A stretch of DNA of 64,000 nt, taken from assembly GCF_963678975.1 (NCBI RefSeq), contig NC_089281.1, positions 28,169,151 to 28,233,150 on the forward strand, in the 5' to 3' direction. Origin of the DNA: Dysidea avara. Its lineage: Eukaryota > Porifera > Demospongiae > Dictyoceratida > Dysideidae. Positions 12,321-24,417 of this stretch are shown one piece after another (positions within the stretch are counted from its first letter, which is position 1; each line of letters begins with the position of its first letter). The notes under the pieces are model-generated. The model saw only the letters and a list, made by a program, of their open reading frames with translations, was not told the origin of the DNA and ran no database searches. The position numbers and the translations under genes were made by a program.

Positions 12321-13776
12321 TGTGACCTAGTTTATTTACCTCCTACAGGAAGAACTAGCTGACTTATTTCAACAAATATTTAACTGTAAGTTTCTGTGTG
12401 CATGTTGTTCCATTAGTTCCATATATGGTGTTCATATTTTGGACTGAAGTTGCGAGAGTCCTACTTGTTCAAACAAGCCCAGTAGAATGGATTGAATACA
12501 ATGTAGTGAATACTTACAAATTAAGGGAGTTATCTGTTTCTAGTCATCATACTCTCCAAAACAAAATGAGTTGAAGTCTTCGTTTTGTGTCAGTGACGCA
12601 AGATATCAGCAATAGGTTACCTTGCATTGACCTATTTGCCTGTTTATGGGGAACATGATATTGTAATTAACATCTCCACACATCCATAAGTTATGGCCAT
12701 ATTTTAATTGCCCTATTGCCACTGTATAAAACAATATTCTGTTCCTATTACTCGATAGTGCCATACGTAGCTTCTAATGCTCTTAGTTTCATGTGCTAAT
12801 GACCATTCCTTTGGATAAAGAAAATCTTATAAAATGGAATTCGAGAACTTGTGGAGTTCTTTTGCAGATTCAGTCACATTGATGCGATTTGAATTTTACT
12901 CAGCCTGCAAAATTATATTGGAGTAATCCATGCATCCATTGATGGCATGTACTACCATTTTATGTATTTGTTGAGTTTTTGCATTAGCCTTCAAGTATTG
13001 GGCATGCCTAGTAAAGGTTAGTTTCCGTAAACTACCAACATTTGTGGTGTTACTTAAGTCACAAGTACCTCCACCTTCCCTGCAATAGAATAGTAATATG
13101 TGCAGCTCAATGGTAGTGATGTCAGTGGCCTCTGTCATGACTCTGATAGTAGTACAATGACGCTGATGGTTCCATTGTGGTAAATGTTATTTCTTTGTTC
13201 CCTTCCAGGTCCAGTTACAATAACAATGTATGAAGGGACTGATGCAAACATTATCATTATGAACACCACACACACTACTAATGGAAATGGTGTCGTCTGT
13301 CAAGATGCCACCTCAGACACTGACCCAGGTAAAAATTATAATGTTGACAAGTAGTTAGAGGTGTTGTTTGTTGTAAATGTGTTTACTTGTACAATTTGTG
13401 TTGAGTGTCAGTTAACAGCTTTGTTGGCATGTCATGTGGTGGTCTCCTACAGTATAAAAAAAACAAGGTGTGTTTAGCAACTTTCAGTGTGTGAGGTGGA
13501 GTAGTTGGCAGTTGTTTGCTAGAGAGAGAGCTCCATCATCAGGAATATGATAATAATTGTTGGCTGTTTGGTGTTTATTGTGATTGTTGTTGTGTTAGGC
13601 ACAACAGCAGCAGCAGCAACTACAACAACAACAGCAGCACACAATGATGTATCTACTGACCATGGTACCAATGATACTGAAGATGTAAGACTTGTTGATG
13701 ATAGTGTGTGTATTAATGTGGTCCCTTGTGAGAATAGTTAGTATGATAAGTGTTTGGCTCTTTTTTGCCATATGTG

Positions 13777-13817
<41 letters not shown>

Positions 13818-16800
13818 AATTTTGATAGACATTTAATTGGTAGAATTCTCCATTTTTGTTAATAGAGCCTCCTTGGTAACACCTCAAGTGTTTTGTTAAC
13901 CCAGCTGATTAGAATATGTTATCTTGATGAACTGTGGAAATTCTTTAGGCAAGGTCCAATGACATGCGATTCTACCCTATGCAATGGACAAGGTTTTGCG
14001 CTGCTGGTCTTAGCTTCTCCTTCAACTATGCTGTGGAGTAGTCTACAAACCCAGTAGCATATTCCAGTATTAGAAGCCACATCCCACAACATGTCCCACA
14101 CCAACAACAGATGCAGAGAAACTACAAAATTTTGTGTATGTGTGGTATCAGGTTGTTTCATGTCCGTTTGAAGCCTCTGATCTTCACACACCCCACAGTC
14201 TTTTATGTGGTCAACGGGACACAGTTTGTGTGTGTTGATCAGCCTGTACACATGTTAGCATGAAGTTTTCCTTGTTGCTTAAACTTTATAAACCTGCGAT
14301 GTTGAAGGTTCTGCCCACACTTAGTGAAAGTGTCCAAAGTAGCCACCCAACCAACACTGCTTGAATAGTACTCAGGATTTTGAAGACCAGCACAGCTGTT
14401 AAGTACAGTAGTATTACATAATAGGGATCATAAATGTTTGCATTTCCGACCAGAAACTAATCTCATATTGGTGATGTTTTCATCAGAATTCAAATCACAA
14501 AACAATTGTGTGGGTATACCAGCTCCATTCAGTTACTCTAATAGAATGTTCGCTAGTTGTCAAAATACTTGAATAGATTAGTCACTTGTGTTGTTTGAAT
14601 GATCCAAGGATTTTGATACTCAATGTTCTATTCCATTTCCTTTACGGAAACTTTTATAAGCTTGATTTTTTCACACTTAGCCCAAGACATACCTTTCACA
14701 TACTGCAGGTAAATGCATCAATGGACTTGTGTTTGTCCTTTGTTGTGTTTTATTGATTTCTTTTGCAAAGTTGTTGATAAGCATGTGAATGGCTGTATTA
14801 TTGCATCATATTGTACCTCCTACAATCAGTACTGTTAGAGAATTGGCCTGGTAAAGTATTGCCAGTCTACCCAACAGTTAACATATGGAAATGCTGTTAA
14901 CTACATCTAACTGTATTAATGGGGACCTGGTATTAATTGGGGAAGCATGTTGATTGTATATCTCATTTGCAGTTGATTTCGGATTGCTTGCGAATGCAAT
15001 TGAACAATTCAGACATGTGATTTTACACACACGTGAGCTATTTCTTTACAGCTAGGCACAAAACAAAATTACTTGCCACCTTAGATTGTTAGATACTGCC
15101 AGGGGTGTACTGGGCTAGTTATTCAACACATTTAAGCATTTCAAGTAGCATTCACGTGATCACGTTCACAACTCACTCGTGCGAATTGTTCATTTACATT
15201 TTGCAAGCAACCCAAAATTGACCATCAGGTAAGGTACTTTGTGTGTGTGTGCATGCGTGCGTGCGTGCGTGCATACATGGGTGGGTGCGTGGTGTGTGTG
15301 TGTGTGATGGGTTGCTGCTATGGATACAGGTGGAGGTTGCTGAGAAGAACGCAGAGGATCATGCTGCTGCGCTGCTACAAGAGGAACAAGAGAAAAACCG
15401 GAAAACCGAAAGGAGAAGAGCAAAAAATAAAAAGGTGTGTATATAGATTAATTTTGTATTTGTTTAATAGACATGGATTAATTTTCTTTGGTAGAAAAAA
15501 GAAGCAAAGAAACGAAAGGTTTGCTGTGTCCAGCACATCATGTTAAATAATGTGATGGTCTTCTTATAGAAACACAATCCAACTAGAGCTGGTAACGATA
15601 GTAGTTCTCAGAACGGGGAAAAAGACAAACCAACAGAACACAAACAGAATTATCAGGTCCCTTCTGCTGCTGCTTCAGCTGTGTCTGATGATAAAGAGAG
15701 TGATGGGACAATGGAAGATGATAGCGAAGTTGAAAATGGTGAAGTGTCAGATAACGTAAGTATTTGTGTGTGTGTGTGTGTGTTTATGCATGTGTGGTGT
15801 GAATGAGTACCTGGTAATAATTGGGGAACTGTTGGTCTTTCACATAATGGGTGTGGTGCAGATGGAACTGTGGTTGCTCACACCTTCACCTGTTAGACAC
15901 AGAAGGATTTGCCAGTACTGACTTGAAGCAACTGAATAGTCTGCAGGTGGTTCTGTGTTCTATGTAGGGGTGGCCATGTATATAGTAGTTAAAGACTTTG
16001 CTATAATGTATGTGTGTGTGTGTGTACATGTATACACCTACCTGCACCAATGATATCAGCTCTTATTATTCTTATTATTGCAAACAAGGAGGATGCCGAT
16101 ATGAACAGTGCCTTTTTTGCACGAGCCACTCAGGGAGCAATGAGCAAACTAGTAGGAGAAGGAAAGCACAGCAGCTCCACTAGAGAGGATGGCAGAAGTG
16201 ACAGTTATTCCTTGGATGAGTCTGACCCCTTCGTAAAGGAGAGCAGAGACATAGCTAGTAAGTGTCCTTGTTTGTGCCACTCACAAATCTGGTGTCATAT
16301 GGGCCAAGGTTTCCTAATCTTATTATGTAGGTTGTAGGTTGTTTTATTTATTCAATGGTCAGTTTAGACGGGTAACCTTTTTTATACAGTGACAGGGTTT
16401 CACAGAATCAAGCAAGAAAGCCTGCACACCACACCATTGTGTTATAAGAGAGAGAGACAGAGAGAACAATAATACATTATAACTTGTCCAAACAGGGCAA
16501 TTGTTACAATCAAGTTGCTCACCAGTAGTCAATCAATGTACAGTGCACCATCAAAGTTCAATTTTGCATCCTTGTTCTTCCTCTTGTTGCACAAATATCA
16601 CATCTAACTACTGTTTGATATTTAATTCCATTTGTTAATTCTCACAGAGGAAGGAAATATGTTAGCTACTAATGGAGAATTCAAAAATGCTATTGAAAAA
16701 TTCACTGAAGCAATAACACTATACCCAAACGATCAAAGGTAACTATGAGCATTAGTAGTGTGGAATGTGATGTGTATGTTCATAGGTACTTTGGTAACCG

Positions 16801-19169
16801 ATCGTTCTGTTATGACTTACTTGGAGAGTATGATAGGTAAAGAGGGGAAGAAGTGTGTGCTGGTTGCCTTATTTGTTGTGTTTTGTAGTGCATTGATTGA
16901 TGCTTGTGAAGCTGTAAGGCTGTCACCAACTTGGGCCAAAGGATACCTTCGCAAAGGAAGAGCTTTATATGGTTTAAAAGTAAGTTACTGATGTGTGCAT
17001 GTGTGTGTGTGTATGTGTAATACACTTGTCAGTGTATTAAATCCTTGTGGAATATTCCGCTAAAATTTTACTTTTCTTATCCATGACTTTAACCATGTTA
17101 GTTTTAGCAAGTATGCATGTGTGTACAGCAATATGAGGAGGCAGAGAAGGCTTACCAGGAGGTGTTGAAGTTGGATAGTGCCAATGAGGATGCCCTAAAG
17201 GAACTATACAAATGTCACACACTACAACTCATGGTAAGTTGTGTTGTTTAAGAATTGCGCTCTGGGATGGGCTGGAATTCTTAGTATTGCTGTAAGTAGC
17301 AAATGCAAGGCTTTGTTGTTTGGATGGCCTTTCAGGTGACAATTGTCCTGGGTTGCTATTGTATGTATGTACAAGTAGCAGTTATACTCCTTTGTTGTGT
17401 GTTACGTACATCATGTGTACTTGTCACACAGTTAATGGGTTTCAGTGTTGAGGAGAGCGAAGCTGCAGCTAGGAAGCACACTGTTATGGCCCATGCTATT
17501 GATGATCTCCTTGCTGGAAAAGGTACCATCACTCTGTTTGTGTGTAGGTGTGTGACATCAGGCAAGTGGTAGAGCACCGGCCTGGTAAATACAAGATTCC
17601 AGGTTTGGCCCAGTTGTTTCCTTGAGCATAGAAACTTCTCTGACATTACTCCAGTCTACTTGCCTGTAAATGGAGACTGAATATTAGCTGGGCAAACAAT
17701 TAATTCACTCTGTTGGATGTAAACTGGTATTAACCGGGGAACCATCCATGTTACACAAAGCTGGTGAGGTTCTCACACCTTCACCTGTTAGGCAGTGCAA
17801 GGTATTAATCCTGGGATTGACTTGGAAGCTGCTGGGTAGTGTGCACTGGTGTGCAGTGTTTCTGGGTAGGCGTGACCATGTATACTGCAGCCAAAGACTT
17901 TGCTTTGTGTGCGTAGTGTGTACTTGTGTTACTATACACCTCGTCATTATTCAGTTGAGACACCGATGGCCAATGGACCACTATCCGCTGATTACAAACC
18001 TGTCAAAGGACCCTCAGGGGCTACTAAACGGCATGCATCTGATAGTGCTTTTAATTACCAAAAGTAATCTCTACATTAACTGAAGTGTGTTATTGATCCA
18101 TCATCTTATAGTGAAGACAATGCCCGTTCCCTGTGGATAGGAAATGTCAATCCTGAACGAGTTACGGAGAGTCAATTGGCTGAATTGTTTGGAAGGTACA
18201 TATGCTGTACACTAGTGATTAAGTGTCACATAGCTCTTTGCAGACATGGCCGTGTGGTATCGGTTAGAATTCTTCCCGAGAAACACTGTGCCTTTGTGAA
18301 CTATGAGAATGCCCACACTGCATCATCTGTGTTGAATGCATTACAGGTGTGCGTAGTGTCATGTTAGTCTGTCCATGTTCTGTCTGTATGTGTATATGTC
18401 CAGTGCTTGTCTGTTTGTGCGTATGTCCATTCATTCAACTTTGTTGTGTGTAGGGTTACTACCTTGGTGGAGGGTACCTGCTGATACGTTACCCAGACAA
18501 CCCCAAAGCATCGATGATACCCCCTCAGACTAGGAGCAAGCAACATGAACCACAACAACAACCGCATAATGATGACCCTTCCGAGTATGTGAGGGATACT
18601 CTACTAGGCACCTCTTGGGAGACCATACATTTCATCTAGTACAGTCCCTACTGGTGCAATTTCACCTCTGAAATATGACAGCCTCCTTTATCTCAAATTG
18701 TCCATTACAAATAGTCCGCTGTATTACAGCCAGGGTTTAGCTCATTACAAACTTGTTCTTCAAGGCTTAATTATTGGTCTCTCATCATCACCATATTTCT
18801 TGAATTTAGCACCCATTGGTGACTGAGTGAAACCACAAAATTAATATAGTGAGTTATGTGGTTTGGAAATGCAGTCAATCAAAATGTATCCACCTGTTGC
18901 AATGCTATTGTAACTTGGTGAATGTGCAACTAATAATTAACTTTATGCTTTAAAGAATCTTATCTCTTATAGTGTATAAAGCTTCATGTTTGTCTGTTGC
19001 TTGTAGTTACAATGACCCATCGAAGAAAACTGGACCTGTGAATGGCAACGAGTGTTACTTCTGGCGGACTACCGGCTGCCATTTTGGCCGCAAGTGTCAC
19101 TATAAGCACATCCCCCAGCACAGGGGCATCGACCGTACAGCTACGATGGTACCCAAGCCTCGATCTTGA
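11657..19169 (+). CDS. DnaJ-TPR-RRM-CCCH multidomain protein
   Basis: Exons: 11657-11705, 11894-11994, 12153-12212, 12349-12385, 13209-13328, 13599-13705, 15330-15434, 15495-15518, 15570-15755, 16089-16257, 16648-16738, 16786-16836, 16889-16979, 17129-17233, 17432-17522, 17955-18063, 18112-18195, 18244-18346, 18454-18584, 19007-19169. They sum to 1977 bp, an open frame of 658 residues. Residues 5-60 are a J domain with the HPD triad (35-37), the family's Hsp70-stimulating motif. A Thr/Ala-rich stretch and a charged KKR-rich coiled region follow (about 158-200). TPR-like repeats span about 318-435. An RRM (about 500-590) shows RNP2-like LWIGNV and RNP1-like KHCAFVNYE. A C-terminal CCCH finger (C-x7-C-x5-C-x3-H) is near 610-630. 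The charged-region-plus-TPR part recalls TTC31-like proteins, but the full chain is not one I can name. A co-chaperone acting on RNA-bound clients is inference. The exon 6 donor (gtgtgt) is weak. Confidence 0.85.
12286..12313. repeat. (TG)n microsatellite in intron
   Basis: A (gt)n run in intron 3 of the DnaJ-TPR gene. A similar run lies at 13780-13814. Intronic TG runs recur through this gene (also near 15240 and 15765). Confidence 0.9.
13706..15329. other. Long intron of the DnaJ-TPR gene, no gene seen
   Basis: A 1.6-kb intron, unusually long for this gene. It holds a (TG)n run, one copy of the dispersed TCTATTAGA motif (near 14533-14550) and a GTGC-rich low-complexity stretch (15238-15308). 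No exon with plausible splice sites and conserved content was recognised. Confidence 0.6.
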
Positions 19170-19467
19170 TTATAAAGGAAGAAAAAATAACTTAAAAGCT
19201 GCTGATAATTTTTATTTATTGAAAAGACTTTACATTCTCAGAAAAAATAACACACACGAAAATATTTTGTATTTAAAAATGTAAAGTAACTGCACAACTA
19301 AAAATGCTGATTTTTTAATGTAAACGTACAAACTTGTACTAAAAATGTATAATGTTTTTTTGTTTTGTATGAATGAACCATATTTATTTTGTTTACGGAG
19401 GAGAACGTAAATATACGTACCATTGCTTAGTTATGCGGAGAAGCGTCCGGAGCTTCAGTGCTAAACA

Positions 19468-22103
19468 ATGCAACTTTTACGTGGTCTACGACTAGTAGGC
19501 TCCAGCTTGCTGCTAAGGACTGGAAAATGTACGAGGAACCTCGCGACCATTTCGATGTGCAAGAGAATGTCCACGCAATTGACACAACTAAGCGACGAGG
19601 AGAACATGATGAAACAGACTGGTAATGTGTGTGCAGCGCCACACTAGGGTAATCTTCTGATTGTAGTTGCCAAGTTTGCTCAAGAGAAGGTAGCACCACT
19701 AGTGAAGGAGATGGATGAGAACTGTCGAATAGACCAGTCCATTGTTGATGCAGTCTTTGAACAAGGAGTAAGTGTCTAAGCCAAATAATGGGCAGCATCA
19801 CCTTACATAGCAGCCACCTCATTGTAGTGCAAGGGGGTGACACACAGGCACTCACTGTAGGTAGATCTGCGACCGCGGTCAAAGTCTAAGGTCAAGGCCA
19901 CCAAAATCGTGCCAATTCAACGGTCAAGGGTAAAAGCTTCCAACCCACAATCGAAAAGTGCTGAAATATTGTCGCTAAGTCACCAGTCAAAGGTCGAAAA
20001 AGGCTCTTAGTCACAGGTCAAAGCGAAGTTTCGGCTAGTCAAGACTTTGACCACGGTCGCAGATCTACCTACAGCTCCTACCTACTTGACACCCCCATGT
20101 CAAGTAGGTCCCAAACATAGCTAAGGTGTACTTCATGGCCTCATTAACAAGACCACCTCATTATAGTGACTTTATAATGTCAAGTATGTCCCAAACATAA
20201 CCAAGGTGTACATTATTGCCTCATTTATAAGATTGTGTGCCTTTCAGGTTGGGTTCCTGAAGGTGCACTTCATGACCAGACCACATTGTATTTTTGATCT
20301 CAAGTTTCCCCTAGAGTTCAAAATGTTCATACAGCTTGTTAGAAATATCGTTGATAAATCTACCTACAAGTTTGTAAACTTCAACGACACGTACATCAAG
20401 ATTGCTTGTAACACTGAAGAATGCTTGACATAAATTCTCCATATATTACTCATGACTGAAGAGATACATCTTGATTTATATACTGCATGAGTTTTTGAAA
20501 TCATATACGAGTTGATTCAGCTGGTTATTGTAATTGAGATTTTATTTAGCCGTCTCTGGAATGTGTTGTGTATTTGTTATGTAGTTTATGGGGGTGGAGG
20601 TGCCCCAAGAGTTGGGAGGAGTGGGTGGCAATTTCTTCTCAGTCATCCTGCTTGTGGAGGAGTTAGCTAAAGTTGACATGTCAGTCAGTGGATTCTGTGA
20701 CCTCCAAATGGTGGCTGTGCACATGTTGAAGACTTATGCTGGCCAGGCCCTGCAGCAGAAGTATCTTCCAATGCTCGCCAAGAATATGGTAAATGCAAAC
20801 ATGATATATACAGATACTGTATGTAAATACTTGAGTGCTTTTTAAGATCAAAGTCTACAGCCTTCAGTCATGATGACAAATACATCATGTGAGCTGAGTA
20901 CTCTGAGTACCAATTTTACTATCCAAGTACCAAAATTCTTAGTATAATTATGTGCTTGTCACGAACACTAATATCAGTACTTTAATATACAGTGTGTGTA
21001 TCATTATAAACTGCTTAAGATCATGTCAAATATGACTACAAGTAGCTGGTATTAGTGAGTGCTCAATTGTTAACACTAGAGAGTACTCAAATAGTCCATG
21101 ACCGTTTCAGCCATAGTAAAGTACCATTTTCAATTATATTTCAAAGAAGAAAGACTCAGTCTTGCTTATTTGTCTAATTCCAAACATCTTCATTCTTCCA
21201 AATAGCATGCAACCACTGTGTGGTCTTTTGGAACTCTGAATTCTATTAAAAGCGAATTATGTGTGTCACACACAAATGCATGCCCATGTCCATAAATTTA
21301 CACAGAAGTCACATTGGCTTTTATTGTTATGGTTCATGCTCCACCTGATTCTTACATATAGTTGGTGATATTATAGGTTGGCTGTGTTTGCCTGTCAGAA
21401 CCATCTTGTGGTTCTGATGCATTTGCACTACAAACAAAAGCTGATAAACAAGGGGAACACTATGTCATTAATGGAGAGAAGGCGTGGATCACTAATGCTG
21501 GACGTGGCGGAGTGTTCCTTGTAATGGCAAATGTTGACTTCTCAAAGGTTGTGCCATTCAGACATCTTATTGTGACACTAATACCATCTTATTTCCAGGG
21601 CCACAAGGGCATCACAGCATTTGCAGTGGACAGGGATACACCTGGTTTGTCTGTGTTAAAGAGGACGAACCAAATGGGACTACATGCTGTCTCCACTCAC
21701 CCTGTGATGTTTGACAATGTTAAGGTACATGTCAACTACTCTAATAGAACATACACAAAGTGACTGGAATAAGGTTTATCAGGTTCTCCAAGCTCTTGCC
21801 TTTGATGCTAATCTTTGTAGTTTCACCATGCTCCAAAAGTTGACTGCTGCTTAAGAGCACAGTTGTTGTTTAGAAAATCGGAGAAAATTTTACCACATCA
21901 TTTGTGTGCAACCCCAACATGCTGATTATAAGTGAAGTACAAAGTGGCCATAGTTGATGTACTATACATATTATATCTGGTGTGGTTTGCTTTATACTCC
22001 ACTGATGAACCATGCAAATAAAATGTCTTTAATTGTCTGAGACATAGGCAGATCTGAGGGGGGACCAGGAGGGGCTTTGCCCTCCCTGGCCCCTCTGTTC
22101 CCC

Positions 22104-22134
<31 letters not shown>

Positions 22135-24330
22135 ACACAGAGGACTATATTTGCACCAGAAACAGGAATCATGCATTCACACTGTATTAAGAACAGGCAA
22201 ACAGAAGACAACAGTTATAAATGCACTTTACAATTATAAACCATACACTGTGAAGAAAATGAGACAAATAAGTTAGTTTTGTGCTAAAGATCAAGATACT
22301 CTAATAGAGCTGTCACTACTCTAATAGAACAGTCACAATTCTAATGTCATTTACTGACAATTTTTACAATACTACCTTATGTTTAGTATACACTTTATAG
22401 TTTTATATACCATCAAACAGGTTTATCTATAACTGTGCATTGCAAGGCATGTATTTTGTTGGCTATGAAATGCTCCCAAATTCAAACCCAGGGGGGCCTA
22501 TTTTTAAATTTTTCTCAGCAGATATCCAACTAGAGAGTCTTAGAAAGTGTATGCCCTTCATTCATCCAGCTATACCAGACAAAGTTATGTAAATGAATAT
22601 AACTTGTGTACTATAGTTCCATTCTTCTCCTCTTAGTGGAATAAGCACTATAACTTCTTGCCCCCCCCCCCCCCCCCCCCCCCCCTCAGCCTAGCAGTGT
22701 TCCCTAGATCCACCTATGGTCTGAGAAAACAGGAATGTAGGCACAACCTCATCACATATCAAGTAATGTCTCTGGAGCAGAATAGAATATCATTCTATTA
22801 TTAGTGTTCTAAAGGCAATTAACTCCTAATAAGGCCTGAAATTGCATGATCATAGCATAGTGGCATGAAAGTTTTAAAAAACATTATGTGCCCAGCTGCT
22901 TTGTTTTCACAGACCAGGTCACAATTATTCAACTCATTTACAAATTTGACCATTTATTGAAAGGTGTGTAGTACTGTTGTGATTTTTGTGCTTTTCAAGT
23001 CATGCTGTCACCTGCACCTATAAGTATACAGAATGGCTTGACTATCAATAACTGAAAGCGAAGTGGTCATTCCACTTCGTGTTTCAGCTATATTCCACTA
23101 TGGATAGTCATCAAAAGAAAGCAATTTTGTATAAATATATACTTGATGGTCCCCTTGGTACCAAGACTTGCTCAGATAGTCAAAAAGTTTAGATTATCGA
23201 AGCCCATTCATTTATATAGAGCCAAAATACTCTAATAGAACAGTCATTTTTACTGTTTGGATAGTGATAATCAAAGTTCAAGCTGTAAAAAAATCACATC
23301 TAGAACATGTAGTCAAAAGTATGAGCCCTTCTTAGTGAAAGTGATCTGACTATCAAACTCGGCAATACAATATAGCTGTTGCAGGTAGCCTATGGCAGAA
23401 AAAATTCCAGAGGTAAAACAATAAAAATTACTATCGTGCTATACAGAAGATTGTTATGAAGTTTGGCACTGTTTCTACTAGGTACATGAGTCACAGGTGG
23501 TTGGAGAAGTTGGCAAAGGATACAAATATGCAATAGAAACATTAAACATAGGAAGAATTGGAATTGCTGCACAAATGTTGGGCCTTGCTGAAGGAGCATT
23601 AGCCCATACCATGCCTTACCTCAAGGAAAGGAAAGCTTTTGGTCAACCAATAGGACAATTCCAGGTTAGGAAAAAATGATGTAGTTAAATAAATGATGTC
23701 TGATTATGGTAAACTATGACCTTGTCTACTTATGCCTCTGTGACTGCACTATTGGAGTGTTTTGCTATTTGTCCACAGGCTATGCAGCACCAGTATGCCA
23801 ATCTGGCTACACAAATTGAGGCGGTCAGAATGCTCACTTACAATGCTGCAAGATTAAAAGAAAATGGTCAGCCATGCATTAAAGAAGCTGCAATGGCCAA
23901 GTATTATGCTGCAGAGGTAAGTGTCTTGTTTTCAAACTAGTTTTGTTGTTGCATTTAATTTAGGCTGGCAGAAGTAATTTCTGCTAGACCCTCAGCACAT
24001 TTACCTCTGTACATACTGCACTGTATGTGCATGACTTGCTTCTTAGTCCTTGCTTGTATGTGTATGTGTTGTAAAGCCTTTAATAATAATAATAAGTGGA
24101 ATTACTTGGTCTGTGATCTCAGCTATAGTACTAGTATACATTTTGTTCTCTGTTTGTAGGTTGCAGCAAACACTGCCTCAAGGTGTATAGAACTTGTTGG
24201 AGGAGTTGGCTTCACTAGGGAATTCCCCCTAGAGAAGTACTACCGTGATGTTAAAGCTGGTCAGATTTACGAGGGAACAGCTAACATACAACTAAACACA
24301 ATAGCTAACTTAATATGGAATGAGTTATAG
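19468..24330 (+). CDS. ACADSB: Short/branched-chain acyl-CoA dehydrogenase, paralogue 1
   Basis: Exons: 19468-19621, 19667-19767, 20585-20788, 21377-21547, 21599-21724, 23482-23664, 23779-23916, 24160-24330; 1248 bp, 415 residues. The start is chosen because the first ~40 residues are rich in Arg, Leu and Ser without acids, a good mitochondrial targeting peptide. Mature-region motifs of the ACADSB family are present: [58 protein letters not shown], and the C-terminal [14 protein letters not shown] holding the catalytic Glu. It is expected to oxidise 2-methylbutyryl-CoA-type substrates with FAD in the mitochondrial matrix. It differs from paralogue 2 in the [16 protein letters not shown] block (one residue shorter) and has NAGRGG where paralogue 2 has NAEHAG, so substrate range may have shifted. 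Confidence 0.93.
19830..20099. mobile_element. MITE family B, copy 2
   Basis: A 270-bp foldback in intron 2 of ACADSB paralogue 1. Its arms are gtaggtagatctgcgacc / ggtcgcagatctacctac, with outer caagggggtg and cacccccatg ends. The repeated ggtcaa motifs inside match the copy at 3583-3879. No convincing target duplication was found. Confidence 0.65.
20099..20245. repeat. Two-copy tandem duplication (~80 bp)
   Basis: gtcaagtaggtcccaaacat ... aaggtgtac...cctcatt (about 20099-20150) recurs as gtcaagtatgtcccaaacat ... aaggtgtac...cctcatt (about 20178-20228). It immediately follows the MITE, inside the same intron. Confidence 0.7.
22043..22718. mobile_element. hAT-type non-autonomous element, 8-bp TSD
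   Basis: The termini cataggcagatctgagg and ccctagatccacctatg form imperfect inverted repeats of about 17 bp. The 8-bp gtctgaga flanks both sides (22035-22042 and 22719-22726), the hAT signature. The 676-bp interior has two poly-C tracts (about 22098-22120 and 22662-22685), a short (CA)n and two copies of the TCTATTAGA-core motif (22295-22335). It has no ORF and lies in intron 5 of ACADSB paralogue 1. Confidence 0.8.
23036..23112. repeat. Intronic foldback
   Basis: gactatcaataactgaaagc...gaagtgg and ccacttcgtgtttcag...tggatagtc are inverted copies about 10 bp apart, giving an imperfect hairpin in intron 5 of ACADSB paralogue 1. Confidence 0.6.
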
Positions 24331-24417
24331 CAATACAAACTAGAGTATTTCATTTCAGTATTCTGTGAAACTTGGAAATGATGTGTTTACCATAAATGGT
24401 ATAAAACTAAAACTTAA

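Noticed and set aside
13547-13741. Independent small membrane protein ORF
   Set aside because: Its second half is exon 6 of the DnaJ-TPR gene, and the hydrophobic start is intron sequence ahead of a tgtgttag acceptor.
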